Under the pieces are notes generated by a model. That model made no database searches and had not been told where the DNA came from. It worked only from the letters and a program-made list of their open reading frames with translations. The translations under genes and the position numbers were made by a program. Below, in pieces: positions 36,038-45,306 of a stretch of DNA of 64,000 nucleotides (positions within the stretch are counted from its first letter, which is position 1; every line of letters starts with the position of its first letter). Origin of the DNA: an uncultured Prevotella sp. (GTDB lineage: Bacteria; Bacteroidota; Bacteroidia; Bacteroidales; Bacteroidaceae); NCBI GenBank assembly GCA_937895845.1, contig CALBLK010000008.1, positions 1 to 64,000 on the forward strand, in the 5' to 3' direction.

Positions 36038-37867
36038 TTACAGTTTCCTGTCTGCCGCCGCGAGGTCGGCCATGAATGCCTGCATTCTCCGCTCTTCCAC
36101 ATCGCCCAGGGCGAACTCGCGCTCCGCGTCATGGCGTATGGCCGCCGTCCATTCGCGCCACGCGGCGCGGTAGTCGTCGGCCACGCGGCGCAGGTCGCCG
36201 TCTGTCAGCCGGTCGGTACCCAGCCGCTCGGCCAACATCCGGCAGGTGTAGTTCCACTTGTATTGCGCGTAGGCCGCGTGGATGTCCGCCAGCCGCCGTT
36301 CCAGTTCGCCGATGGTGCCGATGGCGCCGTTGCGGATGTCGTCGGCCACAGCGTCAATCTCCTCCTGTGGGGCCAGCATTCCGGCCATGTCAGTCCAGTC
36401 GCCCGTGCCCGTCGAGCCATGGGGGTGGCCGCTGTCATGGCCGTCTGCCGCCATTCCCATGTACAGCCGCAGGGCCAGCTCGTAGTATTTCAGTCCGTTG
36501 TGCAAGGCCGCGTTCTTGATGATGCAGCTGCCGTAGGAGTAGGTCTCCGCCCCCTCGCCCTGCTCGCGGCGCAGGGCAAGCAGCGTCTGCCGGCCGCGCT
36601 CCACCGCCCGGGCCACCGCCGGGCTGAGCCAGTCGAAGTTGACAATGCTCTTCCGCCCTGTCTTAGGCCGCTTGTCGCGCCCCGGCCACTTGGCCACGTC
36701 GCGCCAGGTGCCCACCGTCACGAGGTTGCGCCCCGGCACGATATAGGTGGCGCTGCCATCGCCGATGAGGTAGGAGAACGGCAGGTCGCGCGTGTCAGGG
36801 TGCTGCTGAATCTTGCCCAGGCACACGGAGAACGCGCCCACCCGGGCCGGCAGCAGCAGGTGGGCGCCGCTACCCGTCTTCGACCCGCGCTCCAGCGTGC
36901 CGCTGTGAATGGGCCCCAGCTTGTAGGCGTGGTTGCTGAAGTTGGTGGCCGAGCCGGCGTTGTAGAACGAGAAGCGGCCGCCGATGAGCAGCGACGCCTT
37001 GTGGTGGCTCACGGTGAAGGGGCCGCAGAAGGCTGCGCACGCCTCGCCGTTGTCCATGTAGCTGTTGGCAAAGAACACGCTGCTCTCTGCCGAGAACCCC
37101 TGGCCGATGTGGCACGCCTCGCCCACGAAGCAGTTGTCAAGGTGGGCGCCGTCGACCACCGACGCCCCGGCGGAGATGACGCTGTTCTCGCATATCACGT
37201 CGCTGCCCACATAGCAGCCCGCCTCGGGCGTGCTGCCCAGTGTGCAGTCGCGCAGCCGCGAGGCGCCGCTCACCTCGCAGTCATCGCCGATGAGCGTGTT
37301 GACCACCTCGCGCGTGCTGACAATCTTGACCCCGCTGCCCACGGTGCCCTGCGCCGGAAGCCCCGCTGTGGCATGGGCGGTGGCCATGTGCCGCAGCCGG
37401 GGCCACACCGAGCTGTCGGCGGCGTGGTCGGCCATGAAGGCGGCCGCCTGCGACGACAGGCCGTCGTAAATCACGATGTTGCCATCGCCGGCCTCGTTCA
37501 TCACCGCCACCACGTTTCCCTGGCCGAAGGTGGTGCCCATGGTGGTGGCCATGGTGCCGATGCCCGACAGGTAGCAGCCGTCGCCGATGGTGTAGCGGCA
37601 GATGTAGCCGCTGATGTTCTCGATGAGGCAGTTGTCGCCCACGGTCACGTCGCAGAGGGTGGCGTTGCGGATGCCGGAGTGCAGCCGCAGCCCCTCGGTC
37701 ACTTCAACGTACCGGTCGAACGCGCCAAGCGCCACCTCTCCGTGAAAGGCCACGGCGCGCACGTGCTCCGGCGCGAAGTCGTCGGCCACACTGACCGCGC
37801 CCCAGTCGTCGGCGGTGCATCCGCTCCGCTCCAGTTCCTCTATCTCTTCAAGGGTCAGACTTCTCAT
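36038..37867 (-). CDS. DUF4954-like protein with left-handed beta-helix
   Basis: A 609-residue protein without a signal peptide. The central part (about 75-330) shows hexapeptide-type periodicity (NATLCDVTVGDNCLIENI, IGDDCEVSGASRLRD, NSVISAGASVVDGAHLDN), indicating a left-handed parallel beta-helix as in sugar nucleotidyltransferases and acyltransferases. The C-terminal ~180 residues are helical. The layout resembles the Bacteroidota family DUF4954, for which I know no function. No nucleotidyltransferase domain precedes the helix. The gene lies between hflX (29 nt) and the M16 peptidase in a probable operon. Confidence 0.75.
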   Translation of the reverse strand: MRSLTLEEIEELERSGCTADDWGAVSVADDFAPEHVRAVAFHGEVALGAFDRYVEVTEGLRLHSGIRNATLCDVTVGDNCLIENISGYICRYTIGDGCYLSGIGTMATTMGTTFGQGNVVAVMNEAGDGNIVIYDGLSSQAAAFMADHAADSSVWPRLRHMATAHATAGLPAQGTVGSGVKIVSTREVVNTLIGDDCEVSGASRLRDCTLGSTPEAGCYVGSDVICENSVISAGASVVDGAHLDNCFVGEACHIGQGFSAESSVFFANSYMDNGEACAAFCGPFTVSHHKASLLIGGRFSFYNAGSATNFSNHAYKLGPIHSGTLERGSKTGSGAHLLLPARVGAFSVCLGKIQQHPDTRDLPFSYLIGDGSATYIVPGRNLVTVGTWRDVAKWPGRDKRPKTGRKSIVNFDWLSPAVARAVERGRQTLLALRREQGEGAETYSYGSCIIKNAALHNGLKYYELALRLYMGMAADGHDSGHPHGSTGTGDWTDMAGMLAPQEEIDAVADDIRNGAIGTIGELERRLADIHAAYAQYKWNYTCRMLAERLGTDRLTDGDLRRVADDYRAAWREWTAAIRHDAEREFALGDVEERRMQAFMADLAAADRKL

Positions 37868-37896
37868 GGGTGTAGGGTGTAAGGCGTGTGAGAGAC

Positions 37897-39147
37897 TTAT
37901 TCCGTTATGTCACTGTAAAGGAAATCGTTGTAGGGGTACTTCTGGACGTGCAGCGCGCGCACCCTGCTGTAGAGCGCCTCGCGCAGCTCGTCAATGTTCA
38001 GCTTTTCCCGGGCCGAGACGAACAGGCAGTCGCCGGGCAGCTTGGCCATCCATGTGCGGCGCAGCTCGTCGAGCGTCACGTTCTCGCGCGTGCCTGGCGT
38101 GAGGTCGTCGGGCTCCTTGTCCACCCATTTGTAGGCGTCAATCTTGTTGAACACAATCATCGAGGGCTTTTCGGCACAGCCCAGCTCCTGCAGGGTCTTC
38201 TCGACCACGCGGATCTGCTCCTCGAAGTCGGGGTGCGAGATGTCCACGACATGGAGCAGCAGGTCGGCCTCGCGCACCTCGTCGAGCGTGCTCTTGAAAG
38301 AGTCGACCAGGTCGGTGGGCAGCTTGCGTATGAAGCCCACCGTGTCGGCCAGCAGGAACGGCAGGTTGCCGATGACCATTTTCCTCACGGTGGTGTCGAG
38401 CGTGGCAAAGAGCTTGTTCTCGGCAAACACCTCGCTCTTGGCCAGCAGGTTCATCAGGGTCGACTTGCCCACATTGGTGTAGCCCACCAGGGCCACGCGG
38501 ATGAGCCGCCCGCGGTTCTTGCGCTGCGTTGTCTTCTGCCGGTCTATCTCGGCCAGCCGCTGCTTCAGCAGCGTGATGCGCTGAAGGATGATGCGGCGGT
38601 CCATCTCCAGCTGGGTCTCGCCCGGCCCGCGCAGTCCCACGGTGCCCTTGCCGCCACCGCCGCCCGAGCCGCCGCCCTGGCGCTCCAGGTGGGTCCACAG
38701 CCGCTGCAGCCTGGGCAGCATGTAGCGGTGCTGGGCCAGCTCCACCTGAGCCTTGGCCTCGGCGGTCTGGGCGCGCATGGCGAAGATGTCGAGTATCAGG
38801 CTGGTGCGGTCCAGTATCTTCACGCCCAGCTCCTTCTCGATGTTGCGTATCTGCTTGGCCGACAGTTCGTCGTCAAAGATGACCATGCCCACTTCGCGCT
38901 CGGCCTCTTCCTCGGCCTTGATGTATTGCTTGATTTCCCCGAGCTTGCCCTTGCCCACGTAGGTCACGCTGTTAGGCCCCGCCACCTTCTGGGTGAACCG
39001 CTTCACGGTGACGGCTCCGGCCGTGTCGGCCAGGAACTCCAGCTCGTCAAGATATTCCTTGGTCTTGGCCTCGTCCTGGTCCTTGGTCACCAGGCCCACC
39101 AGCACGGCGGTCTCGGCCTTGGCCTCGGAGATTACAAATTCTTTCAT
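37897..39147 (-). CDS. hflX: Ribosome-associated GTPase HflX
   Basis: A 416-residue GTPase that binds the 50S subunit and can split stalled ribosomes under stress. The N-terminal HflX domain ends in the glycine-rich segment and GPGETQLEMDRR. The G domain shows VALVGYTNVGKSTLMN (G1), DTVGFIRKLP (G3) and VFNKIDAY (G4). ATG at 39147 begins the conserved MKEFVISEAKAETAVLVG; the longer frame to 39360 passes through the promoter box and is not credible. It is probably first in a run with DUF4954, the M16 peptidase and fumarase. Confidence 0.95.
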   Translation of the reverse strand: MKEFVISEAKAETAVLVGLVTKDQDEAKTKEYLDELEFLADTAGAVTVKRFTQKVAGPNSVTYVGKGKLGEIKQYIKAEEEAEREVGMVIFDDELSAKQIRNIEKELGVKILDRTSLILDIFAMRAQTAEAKAQVELAQHRYMLPRLQRLWTHLERQGGGSGGGGGKGTVGLRGPGETQLEMDRRIILQRITLLKQRLAEIDRQKTTQRKNRGRLIRVALVGYTNVGKSTLMNLLAKSEVFAENKLFATLDTTVRKMVIGNLPFLLADTVGFIRKLPTDLVDSFKSTLDEVREADLLLHVVDISHPDFEEQIRVVEKTLQELGCAEKPSMIVFNKIDAYKWVDKEPDDLTPGTRENVTLDELRRTWMAKLPGDCLFVSAREKLNIDELREALYSRVRALHVQKYPYNDFLYSDITE

Positions 39148-39199
39148 GCTTGCAACGTTTCGCTTTTCCGCTGCGGTTTGCAACGGGCTCTTTTGTTTG

Positions 39200-39207
39200 C
39201 AAAAATA
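39200..39207 (-). promoter_or_regulatory. Candidate -7 box for hflX
   Basis: Minus-strand TATTTTTG, 53 nt before the ATG at 39147. No -33 box is evident. Confidence 0.5.
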
Positions 39208-39286
39208 ATACTTTTTGTACGGATGGTGAAAGAATTTACATTTTTTTATCCTGGGCGGGACGCTGCCAGCGCTGCCCCCTGCCGCG

Positions 39287-39814
39287 TCACTTCCCGGGCA
39301 GGAAGTGGCCGAGACCTTCCGTCTCCAGCAGCATCGCCTTGGCCTCCAGTCCTCCGGCAAACCCTGTCAGCGAACGGTTGGAGCCGATAACGCGGTGGCA
39401 GGGAACGATGATGCTGATGCCGTTTGCGCCAATGGCCTGTGCCACTGCCCGGACACCGCCCGGACTGCCGGTGCGGAGCGCGATGTCCTTGTAGGTTCTG
39501 GTCTCGCCATACGGTATTTCAAGCAGCGCGTCCCAGACCCTTAGCTGGAACGCTGTGCCCATGGGGAGCAACCTTATGCCAAAGGTTCTGCGCGCTCCCG
39601 CGAAATATTCATCGAGCTGCCGCCTTGCCTGCTCCAGCACTGCCGAGGGCCGCTCGGCAAAGTCTGCATCCAGGAGGCGGGCAAGCCTTCGCATGTTGCG
39701 CCCGGCACACGGCTTTCCGCTCCAGTCGCAAAGGCACAGCCGGTCACGGGCGGATGCCAGTATGAGGTCGCCGCAAGGGGAACTGTAGCGCTGGGTGCTT
39801 AAGGTTTGTTTCAT
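39287..39814 (-). CDS. ogt: Methylated-DNA-[protein]-cysteine S-methyltransferase
   Basis: A 175-residue suicide repair protein that takes the methyl group from O6-methylguanine onto its own cysteine. The active site is [10 protein letters not shown]. The DNA-binding helix-turn-helix region shows [13 protein letters not shown] and [13 protein letters not shown]. The final [17 protein letters not shown] is typical. ATG at 39814 ([16 protein letters not shown]) matches the family start. A longer open frame to 40261 is antisense to a repeat array and to gmd and is rejected. Single gene with its own promoter. Confidence 0.93.
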   Translation of the reverse strand: MKQTLSTQRYSSPCGDLILASARDRLCLCDWSGKPCAGRNMRRLARLLDADFAERPSAVLEQARRQLDEYFAGARRTFGIRLLPMGTAFQLRVWDALLEIPYGETRTYKDIALRTGSPGGVRAVAQAIGANGISIIVPCHRVIGSNRSLTGFAGGLEAKAMLLETEGLGHFLPGK

Positions 39815-39878
39815 CGGACTGGCTTTGTGCGGACAGCGAGGGTCTGAAAGCCCATTGGGCATCCGGACAGACGCTGTG

Positions 39879-39911
39879 CAAAAGTACTGCTTTTTCTCCG
39901 GCTCCGGCAAA
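39879..39911 (-). promoter_or_regulatory. Promoter of ogt
   Basis: Minus strand: TTTG (39911-39908), 21 nt, then TACTTTTG (39886-39879). The ATG at 39814 lies about 55 nt after the expected transcript start. Confidence 0.65.
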
Positions 39912-39934
39912 GGAAGTCGCTTTTTTTCCGGGTC

Positions 39935-39951
39935 AGCCCAAACCGGCCATT
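39935..39951. repeat. Family-2 terminal-repeat remnant
   Basis: AGCCCAAACCGGCCATT differs from the family-2 left end AACCCAAATCGGTCATT at three positions. It sits 16 bp before the 22-bp array. Confidence 0.4.
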
Positions 39952-39966
39952 TTGGATGGCGCTTCA

Positions 39967-40098
39967 CAAAACGGCCTGTTCCGGGCTGCCATACGGCCTG
40001 TTCCGCAGCGCGAAACGGTCCGTTCCACACGCCAAGACGGCCCGTTTCGCGCTGCAAGACGCACCGTTTTGCAGCGCGAAAGCGGCCAAACGGGAACA
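39967..40098 (+). repeat. 22-bp palindromic tandem array, locus 2
   Basis: Six contiguous 22-bp units with the same design as at 21.3 kb and 55.4 kb (core AAACGGYCCGTTT, linker like CGCGCTG). It lies between the divergent ogt and gmd promoters, within a 420-bp gap with no gene. Confidence 0.82.
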
Positions 40099-40159
40099 GC
40101 GCAGAAGCAGCCGGCCACTCAAAATCGGCAAAAGGGACCGTCTTTCCATTTTTTTTTGC

Positions 40160-40167
40160 TACCTTTG
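40160..40167 (+). promoter_or_regulatory. Candidate -7 box for gmd
   Basis: TACCTTTG, a full match to TAnnTTTG, with a leader of about 62 nt. No -33 TTTG; a run of T precedes it. Confidence 0.6.
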
Positions 40168-40235
40168 CCCTGCCACCATCCGGCACCTTTAGCGTTTGCT
40201 GCTTCGCCAAAGCAGTTACCAACATACAGACAAAG

Positions 40236-41324
40236 ATGAAAAAAGCATTGATTACAGGCATTACCGGCCAGGACGGTTCGTATCTGGCCGAGCTTCTACT
40301 GGAGAAAGGCTATGATGTCCATGGCACCATACGCCGCTCTTCCGTGGACTACCGCGAGCGCATCGCCCATCTGGAGGGCAAGCCCCACTTCCACCTGCAC
40401 TACGCCGACCTTGGCGACTCGATGAGCATCATCCAGGTGATGAACAAGGTGAAGCCCGACGAGGTGTACAACCTGGCCGCACAGAGCCACGTGCAGGTGA
40501 GCTTCGACTCGCCCGAGTTCACTGCCGACGTGGACGCCACCGGCGTGCTCCGCATCCTGGAGGCCATCCGCCAATGCGGGCTGGCAGAGTCCTGCCGCAT
40601 GTACCAGGCCTCCACCTCGGAGCTGTATGGCAAGGTGGAGGAGGTGCCGCAGAACGAGAACACGCCGTTTCACCCCTACTCTCCCTATGCCGTGGCCAAG
40701 CTTTACGGCTTCTGGATAGTGAAGGAGTACCGCGAGGCTTACAACATGTTCTGCTGCTCGGGCATCCTGTTCAACCACGAGAGCGAGCGCCGGGGCGAGA
40801 CTTTCGTGACCCGCAAGATCACGCTGGCGGCGGCGCGCATCGCCCAGGGCCGGCAGGACAAGCTGCTGCTGGGCAACCTTGACTCGCTGCGCGACTGGGG
40901 CTACGCCAAGGACTACGTGGAGTGCATGTGGCTCATCCTCCAGCACGACAAGCCCGAGGACTTCGTGATTGCCACCGGCGTGCAGCACACGGTGCGCGAG
41001 TTCTGCCACCACGCGTTCAGGCGCGTTGGCATCGAGCTGGAGTTCAAGGGCGAGGGCATCAACGAGAAGGGCGTTGACAAGGCCACAGGAAGGGTGCTCG
41101 TCGAGGTGTCGCCCGACTTTTTCCGCCCCACCGATGTGGTAAACCTGTGGGGCGACCCCACCAAGGCCAAGGCCAAGCTGGGCTGGAACCCGTCGAAGAC
41201 CCCGTTCGAGGAGCTGGTCAACATCATGGTGGACAGCGACATGGGCAAGGTGGCGGCCGAGCACGCGGGGCAGAAGGTCAGGTGCAACCTGGCCGAATAC
41301 CTTGAAAAGGGAATCGTGAAGTAA
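40236..41324 (+). CDS. gmd: GDP-mannose 4,6-dehydratase
   Basis: A 362-residue short-chain dehydrogenase/reductase that converts GDP-D-mannose to GDP-4-keto-6-deoxymannose, the first step to GDP-L-fucose. The NADP-binding motif is [14 protein letters not shown] at the N-terminus. The catalytic region has STSELYG and [13 protein letters not shown] (YxxxK). [12 protein letters not shown] and [11 protein letters not shown] are family hallmarks. ATG at 40236 starts the Rossmann fold; the open frame extends upstream through the repeat array and is not coding there. It lies 5 nt before fcl. Confidence 0.96.
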   Translation: MKKALITGITGQDGSYLAELLLEKGYDVHGTIRRSSVDYRERIAHLEGKPHFHLHYADLGDSMSIIQVMNKVKPDEVYNLAAQSHVQVSFDSPEFTADVDATGVLRILEAIRQCGLAESCRMYQASTSELYGKVEEVPQNENTPFHPYSPYAVAKLYGFWIVKEYREAYNMFCCSGILFNHESERRGETFVTRKITLAAARIAQGRQDKLLLGNLDSLRDWGYAKDYVECMWLILQHDKPEDFVIATGVQHTVREFCHHAFRRVGIELEFKGEGINEKGVDKATGRVLVEVSPDFFRPTDVVNLWGDPTKAKAKLGWNPSKTPFEELVNIMVDSDMGKVAAEHAGQKVRCNLAEYLEKGIVK

Positions 41325-41329
41325 GGGCT

Positions 41330-42538
41330 ATGTTAGACAAGTGCAGCAAGATTTATGTGGCAGGGCACCGCGGGCTCGTGGGCTCCGCCATCTGGAACAA
41401 CCTCAAGTCAAGGGGGTATGACAACCTGGTGGGGCGCAGCCACAGGGAGCTGGACCTCACCGACCAGTATGCCGTAGAGAAGTTCTTTGACGAGGAGCGT
41501 CCCGAGGCCGTCGTCCTGGCGGCAGCCTTTGTGGGCGGCATCATGGCCAACTCGCTCTACCGCGCCGACTTCATCATGCAGAACATGAAGATGCAGTGCA
41601 ACGTGATCAGCAGTGCCTACTCCCATGGCGTGAAGAAGCTCCTCTTCCTGGGCAGCACCTGCATCTACCCCAAGAACGCGCCACAGCCCATGAAGGAGGA
41701 CGCGCTCCTGACATCGCCCCTGGAATACACCAACGAGGAGTATGCCATCGCCAAGATTGCGGGACTGAAGATGTGCGAGAGCTACAACCTGCAGTATGGC
41801 ACCAACTATATCGCAGTGATGCCCACCAACCTGTATGGGCCCAACGACAACTTCCACCTGGAGAACAGCCACGTGATGCCGGCCATGATGCGCAAGGTTT
41901 ACCTGGCCAAGCTCATCCACGACGGCGACTGGCACAGCATCAAGGTGGATATGGACAAGCGTCCCGTCAACCCTGACGACAAGCTGCGCGCCGTCATCGG
42001 CGAGGGCAATGTGGACGGGAGCAACGACCGCGCGCGCATTTTGAAGGCACTGGAGTTCTATGGCATCTACGACAACAGGGTGGTGCTCTGGGGCACCGGC
42101 AGGCCGCTGCGCGAGTTCCTCTGGAGCGAGGACATGGCTGACGCCAGCGTGCATGTGCTTCTCAATGTTGACTTCAGCGACATTATCGGCATCAAGAAAT
42201 ACTCCTCCGTGTTCTACGGCGCAAAGGCGGACGGAGCCGTTGACCGCAACAGCAGCGAGGGCCGCGGCGGCGCCATCCCATCGCTCGGCGAGATTCGCAA
42301 CTGCCACATCAACGTGGGCACGGGCAAGGAGCTGACCATCCGCAAGCTCTCCGAGCTGGTCGCAAAGGCTGTTGGCTTCGGCGGAACGGTGGTGTTTGAC
42401 GCCACCAAGCCCGACGGCACGCCCCGCAAGCTCATCGACGTGGAGAAACTCCACCGCCTGGGCTGGACCCACAAGGTGGAGGTTGAAGAGGGTGTGGGGA
42501 AGCTCTATGACTGGTACAGGAAGAGTCTGGCCGAATAG
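41330..42538 (+). CDS. fcl: GDP-L-fucose synthase
   Basis: A 402-residue epimerase-reductase that turns GDP-4-keto-6-deoxymannose into GDP-L-fucose with NADPH, completing the pathway begun by gmd. Motifs are VAGHRGLVGSAI, GSTCIYPK and YAIAKIAGLKMCE (YxxxK). It is longer than the ~320-residue E. coli enzyme; the extra length falls in two insertions, near residues 200-245 (IHDGDWHSIKVDMDKRPVN...) and 285-322 (KKYSSVFYGAKADGAVDRN...). Longer versions are usual in Bacteroidota. The fucose may decorate capsule or surface glycoproteins. Confidence 0.95.
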   Translation: MLDKCSKIYVAGHRGLVGSAIWNNLKSRGYDNLVGRSHRELDLTDQYAVEKFFDEERPEAVVLAAAFVGGIMANSLYRADFIMQNMKMQCNVISSAYSHGVKKLLFLGSTCIYPKNAPQPMKEDALLTSPLEYTNEEYAIAKIAGLKMCESYNLQYGTNYIAVMPTNLYGPNDNFHLENSHVMPAMMRKVYLAKLIHDGDWHSIKVDMDKRPVNPDDKLRAVIGEGNVDGSNDRARILKALEFYGIYDNRVVLWGTGRPLREFLWSEDMADASVHVLLNVDFSDIIGIKKYSSVFYGAKADGAVDRNSSEGRGGAIPSLGEIRNCHINVGTGKELTIRKLSELVAKAVGFGGTVVFDATKPDGTPRKLIDVEKLHRLGWTHKVEVEEGVGKLYDWYRKSLAE

Positions 42539-42570
42539 CATTTTTGAACAGTGAACACCTATTTATATAT

Positions 42571-45306
42571 ATGAGCGACGAAACAAAGGACGACGAGCTG
42601 CAGGAGCGAGAGCGACAGGAAGGGCGCGAGGCAGCGGGCGAGGAAGAGCGGCACACGGACTACACCCCGGCCAGCCGCTTTGACGCTTCGGCTGTACACC
42701 ACCTGAGCGGCATGTACCAGGACTGGTTCCTCGACTATGCCTCGTATGTCATTCTCGAGCGCGCCGTCCCCCACATCGAGGACGGCCTGAAGCCCGTGCA
42801 GCGGCGCATACTGCACTCCATGAAGCGCATGGACGACGGACGCTACAACAAGGTGGCCAACATCGTGGGCCACACCATGCAGTTCCACCCCCACGGGGAC
42901 GCCTCGATCGGTGACGCCCTTGTGCAGCTCGGACAGAAAGACCTGCTGGTGGACACCCAGGGCAACTGGGGCAACATTCTGACAGGCGACCGCGCCGCCG
43001 CGCCCCGCTACATCGAGGCGCGGCTGTCGAAATTCGCCCTTGACACGGTGTTCAACCCCAAGACCACCGACTGGCAGCTCTCCTACGACGGGCGCAACAA
43101 GGAGCCCATCACACTGCCGGTAAAGTTTCCGCTGCTGCTGGCCCAGGGGGCGGAGGGCATCGCCGTGGGGCTCTCGTCAAAAATACTGCCACACAATTTC
43201 TGCGAGCTATGCCGGGCGGCCATCCAGTATCTCCACGGACAGCCATTCACGCTCTACCCCGACTTTCCCACGGGCGGCAGCATCGACGTGTCAAAATACA
43301 ACGCCGGGCAGCGGGGCGGCGTGGTCAAGGTGAGGGCAAAGATAGAGAAACTGGACAGCAAGACGCTCGCCATACGCGAGATTCCCTACGGGAAAACCAC
43401 CACGACCCTTATCGACTCCATACTGAAAGCCATTGAGAAAGGCAAAATCAAGGCCCGCAAGGTGGACGACAACACGGCCGCCGAGGTGGAGATCCTGGTT
43501 CACCTGGCACCCGGCGTGTCGAGCGACAAGACGCTTGACGCGCTCTACGCCTTCTCGGACTGCGAGGTGAACATCTCGCCAAACTGCTGTGTGATTGAGG
43601 ACAACAAGCCGCACTTTCTCACCGTCGACGAGGTGCTCAAGCACAACGTGGAACGAACAAAGGGACTGATTCGCCGCGAACTGGAGATACGCCGGGGCGA
43701 GCTGCTGGAGCAGCTGCACTTTGCCTCGCTCGAAAAGATATTCATCGAGGAGCGCATCTACAAGGACCGCAAGTTCGAGCAGGCTCCCGACGTGGATGCC
43801 GTGTGCGCCCATATCGACGAGCGGCTGACGCCCTACTACCCCCAGCTCGTGCGCGAGGTGACCAGGGAGGACATCATGAAACTGCTGGAAATCAAGATGC
43901 AGCGCATCCTGAAATTCAACAAGGACAAGGCCGACGAGCTGATGGCACGCACCCGGGAGGAGATTGACAGCATTGAGCGCGACCTCGGCAACATGGTGGA
44001 GGTGACGGCCAGGTGGTTCCAGTTCCTGCTTGACAAATACGGAAAGGCTTTCCCACGCCGCACGGAGATACGCAACTTCGACACCATTGAAGCCACCACG
44101 GTGGTCGAGGCCAACGAAAAGCTCTATATCAACCGCGCCGAGGGCTTCATCGGGACGGGACTGAAGAAAGACGAATACGTGTGCAACTGCTCGGACATCG
44201 ACGACATCATCATCTTCTACAAGGACGGGAAGTTCAAGGTGGTGCGCGTGGCCGACAAAATCTTTGTGGGAAAGAACATCCTGCACGTGGCTGTGTTCAA
44301 GCGCAACGACAAGCGGACGGTTTACAACATCGTCTACCGCAACGGGCGCAAGGGGTTCTACTATATCAAGCGCTTCTGCGTGACAGCCGTCACGCGCGAC
44401 CGCGAGTACGACGTGACGCGCGGACTGCCGGGCTCGCGCATTGTCTACTTCACAGCCAACCCCAACGGCGAGGCGGAGGTCATCAAGGTGACCCTTGACC
44501 CGGCATCGGTCAACACCAAGCGCAAGGCCAGCATCTTCATTGAGAAAGACTTCTCAGAGGTGGGCATCAAGGGGCGCAACTCGCAGGGCAACATTCTGAC
44601 CAAGAAAGAGATCAGCCGCATCGGGCTGAAGAGCCACGGCCACTCCACACTGGGCGGGCGGCAGGTGTGGTTCGACCCCGACGTGAACCGGCTGAACTAT
44701 GACGAGCACGGACGGCTGCTCGGCGAGTTCAACGACGGCGACATGATTCTGGTGGTGCTCGCCAACGGCGAGTTCTACCTGACCAACTTCGACGTCAACA
44801 ACCACTACGAGGACAACATCCAGTTCATCGAGAAATACGCCCCGGAGAAATGCTGGACGGCCGTGCTCTATGACGCTGACAACGAGGGGTACCCCTACCT
44901 GAAGCGTTTCACGATGGAAGCCACGCGCCGCAAGCAAAGCTACCTGGGAGACAACCCGGGCAACCGCCTGGTGCTGGTCACAGACCGGCGCCACCCGCAG
45001 CTGCGCATCACGTTCGGCGGCACCGACAAGAACAGGGCGCCCATGGATGTGGACGCCACTGACTTTGTGGGTGTCAAGAGCTTCAAGGCCAAGGGCAAGC
45101 GGCTCACCACATGGCAGGTGGAAAGCATCGAGCTGCTGGAGACAGAACAGGAGGAGACCGAAGACACGGCAGAGACTGGCAGCGGCGGCGGGGCCGCTGC
45201 GGACGTGGAGCGCGAGAACCTGGACCCTGACGCAGGCAAGTCGGAACAGCAGGTCATCGACGAGATAACAGGGCAGCTCAACCTTTTTGACCATGGCAGG
45301 GAATAG
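42571..45306 (+). CDS. DNA topoisomerase IV/gyrase subunit A (ParC-like)
   Basis: A 911-residue type IIA topoisomerase A subunit, which cuts and rejoins both DNA strands. The breakage-reunion domain has DGLKPVQRRILHSM and the active-site tyrosine in AAAPRYIEARLSKFA. A tower and coiled-coil region follows (RRELEIRRGELLEQLHFAS), and the C-terminal domain (about 515-870) carries degenerate beta-pinwheel blades. The acidic ~40-residue tail is typical. I favour topoisomerase IV (parC) over gyrA, based on the weak C-terminal domain and the length. ATG at 42571 (MSDETKDDELQ) is preferred over an upstream TTG frame. It begins 32 nt after fcl. Confidence 0.88.
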   Translation: MSDETKDDELQERERQEGREAAGEEERHTDYTPASRFDASAVHHLSGMYQDWFLDYASYVILERAVPHIEDGLKPVQRRILHSMKRMDDGRYNKVANIVGHTMQFHPHGDASIGDALVQLGQKDLLVDTQGNWGNILTGDRAAAPRYIEARLSKFALDTVFNPKTTDWQLSYDGRNKEPITLPVKFPLLLAQGAEGIAVGLSSKILPHNFCELCRAAIQYLHGQPFTLYPDFPTGGSIDVSKYNAGQRGGVVKVRAKIEKLDSKTLAIREIPYGKTTTTLIDSILKAIEKGKIKARKVDDNTAAEVEILVHLAPGVSSDKTLDALYAFSDCEVNISPNCCVIEDNKPHFLTVDEVLKHNVERTKGLIRRELEIRRGELLEQLHFASLEKIFIEERIYKDRKFEQAPDVDAVCAHIDERLTPYYPQLVREVTREDIMKLLEIKMQRILKFNKDKADELMARTREEIDSIERDLGNMVEVTARWFQFLLDKYGKAFPRRTEIRNFDTIEATTVVEANEKLYINRAEGFIGTGLKKDEYVCNCSDIDDIIIFYKDGKFKVVRVADKIFVGKNILHVAVFKRNDKRTVYNIVYRNGRKGFYYIKRFCVTAVTRDREYDVTRGLPGSRIVYFTANPNGEAEVIKVTLDPASVNTKRKASIFIEKDFSEVGIKGRNSQGNILTKKEISRIGLKSHGHSTLGGRQVWFDPDVNRLNYDEHGRLLGEFNDGDMILVVLANGEFYLTNFDVNNHYEDNIQFIEKYAPEKCWTAVLYDADNEGYPYLKRFTMEATRRKQSYLGDNPGNRLVLVTDRRHPQLRITFGGTDKNRAPMDVDATDFVGVKSFKAKGKRLTTWQVESIELLETEQEETEDTAETGSGGGAAADVERENLDPDAGKSEQQVIDEITGQLNLFDHGRE

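Noticed and set aside
36008..37882. A 624-codon plus-strand frame opposite the DUF4954 gene
   Set aside because: Composition is rich in H, A, V, G and R, with no domain. The minus-strand gene has clear hexapeptide periodicity.
37888..39390. A 500-codon plus-strand frame opposite hflX
   Set aside because: HflX motifs on the minus strand are complete; the plus frame is a shadow.
39815..40261. N-terminal extension of ogt to 40261
   Set aside because: The extension is antisense to the gmd start, promoter and 22-bp array, and lies upstream of the ogt promoter.
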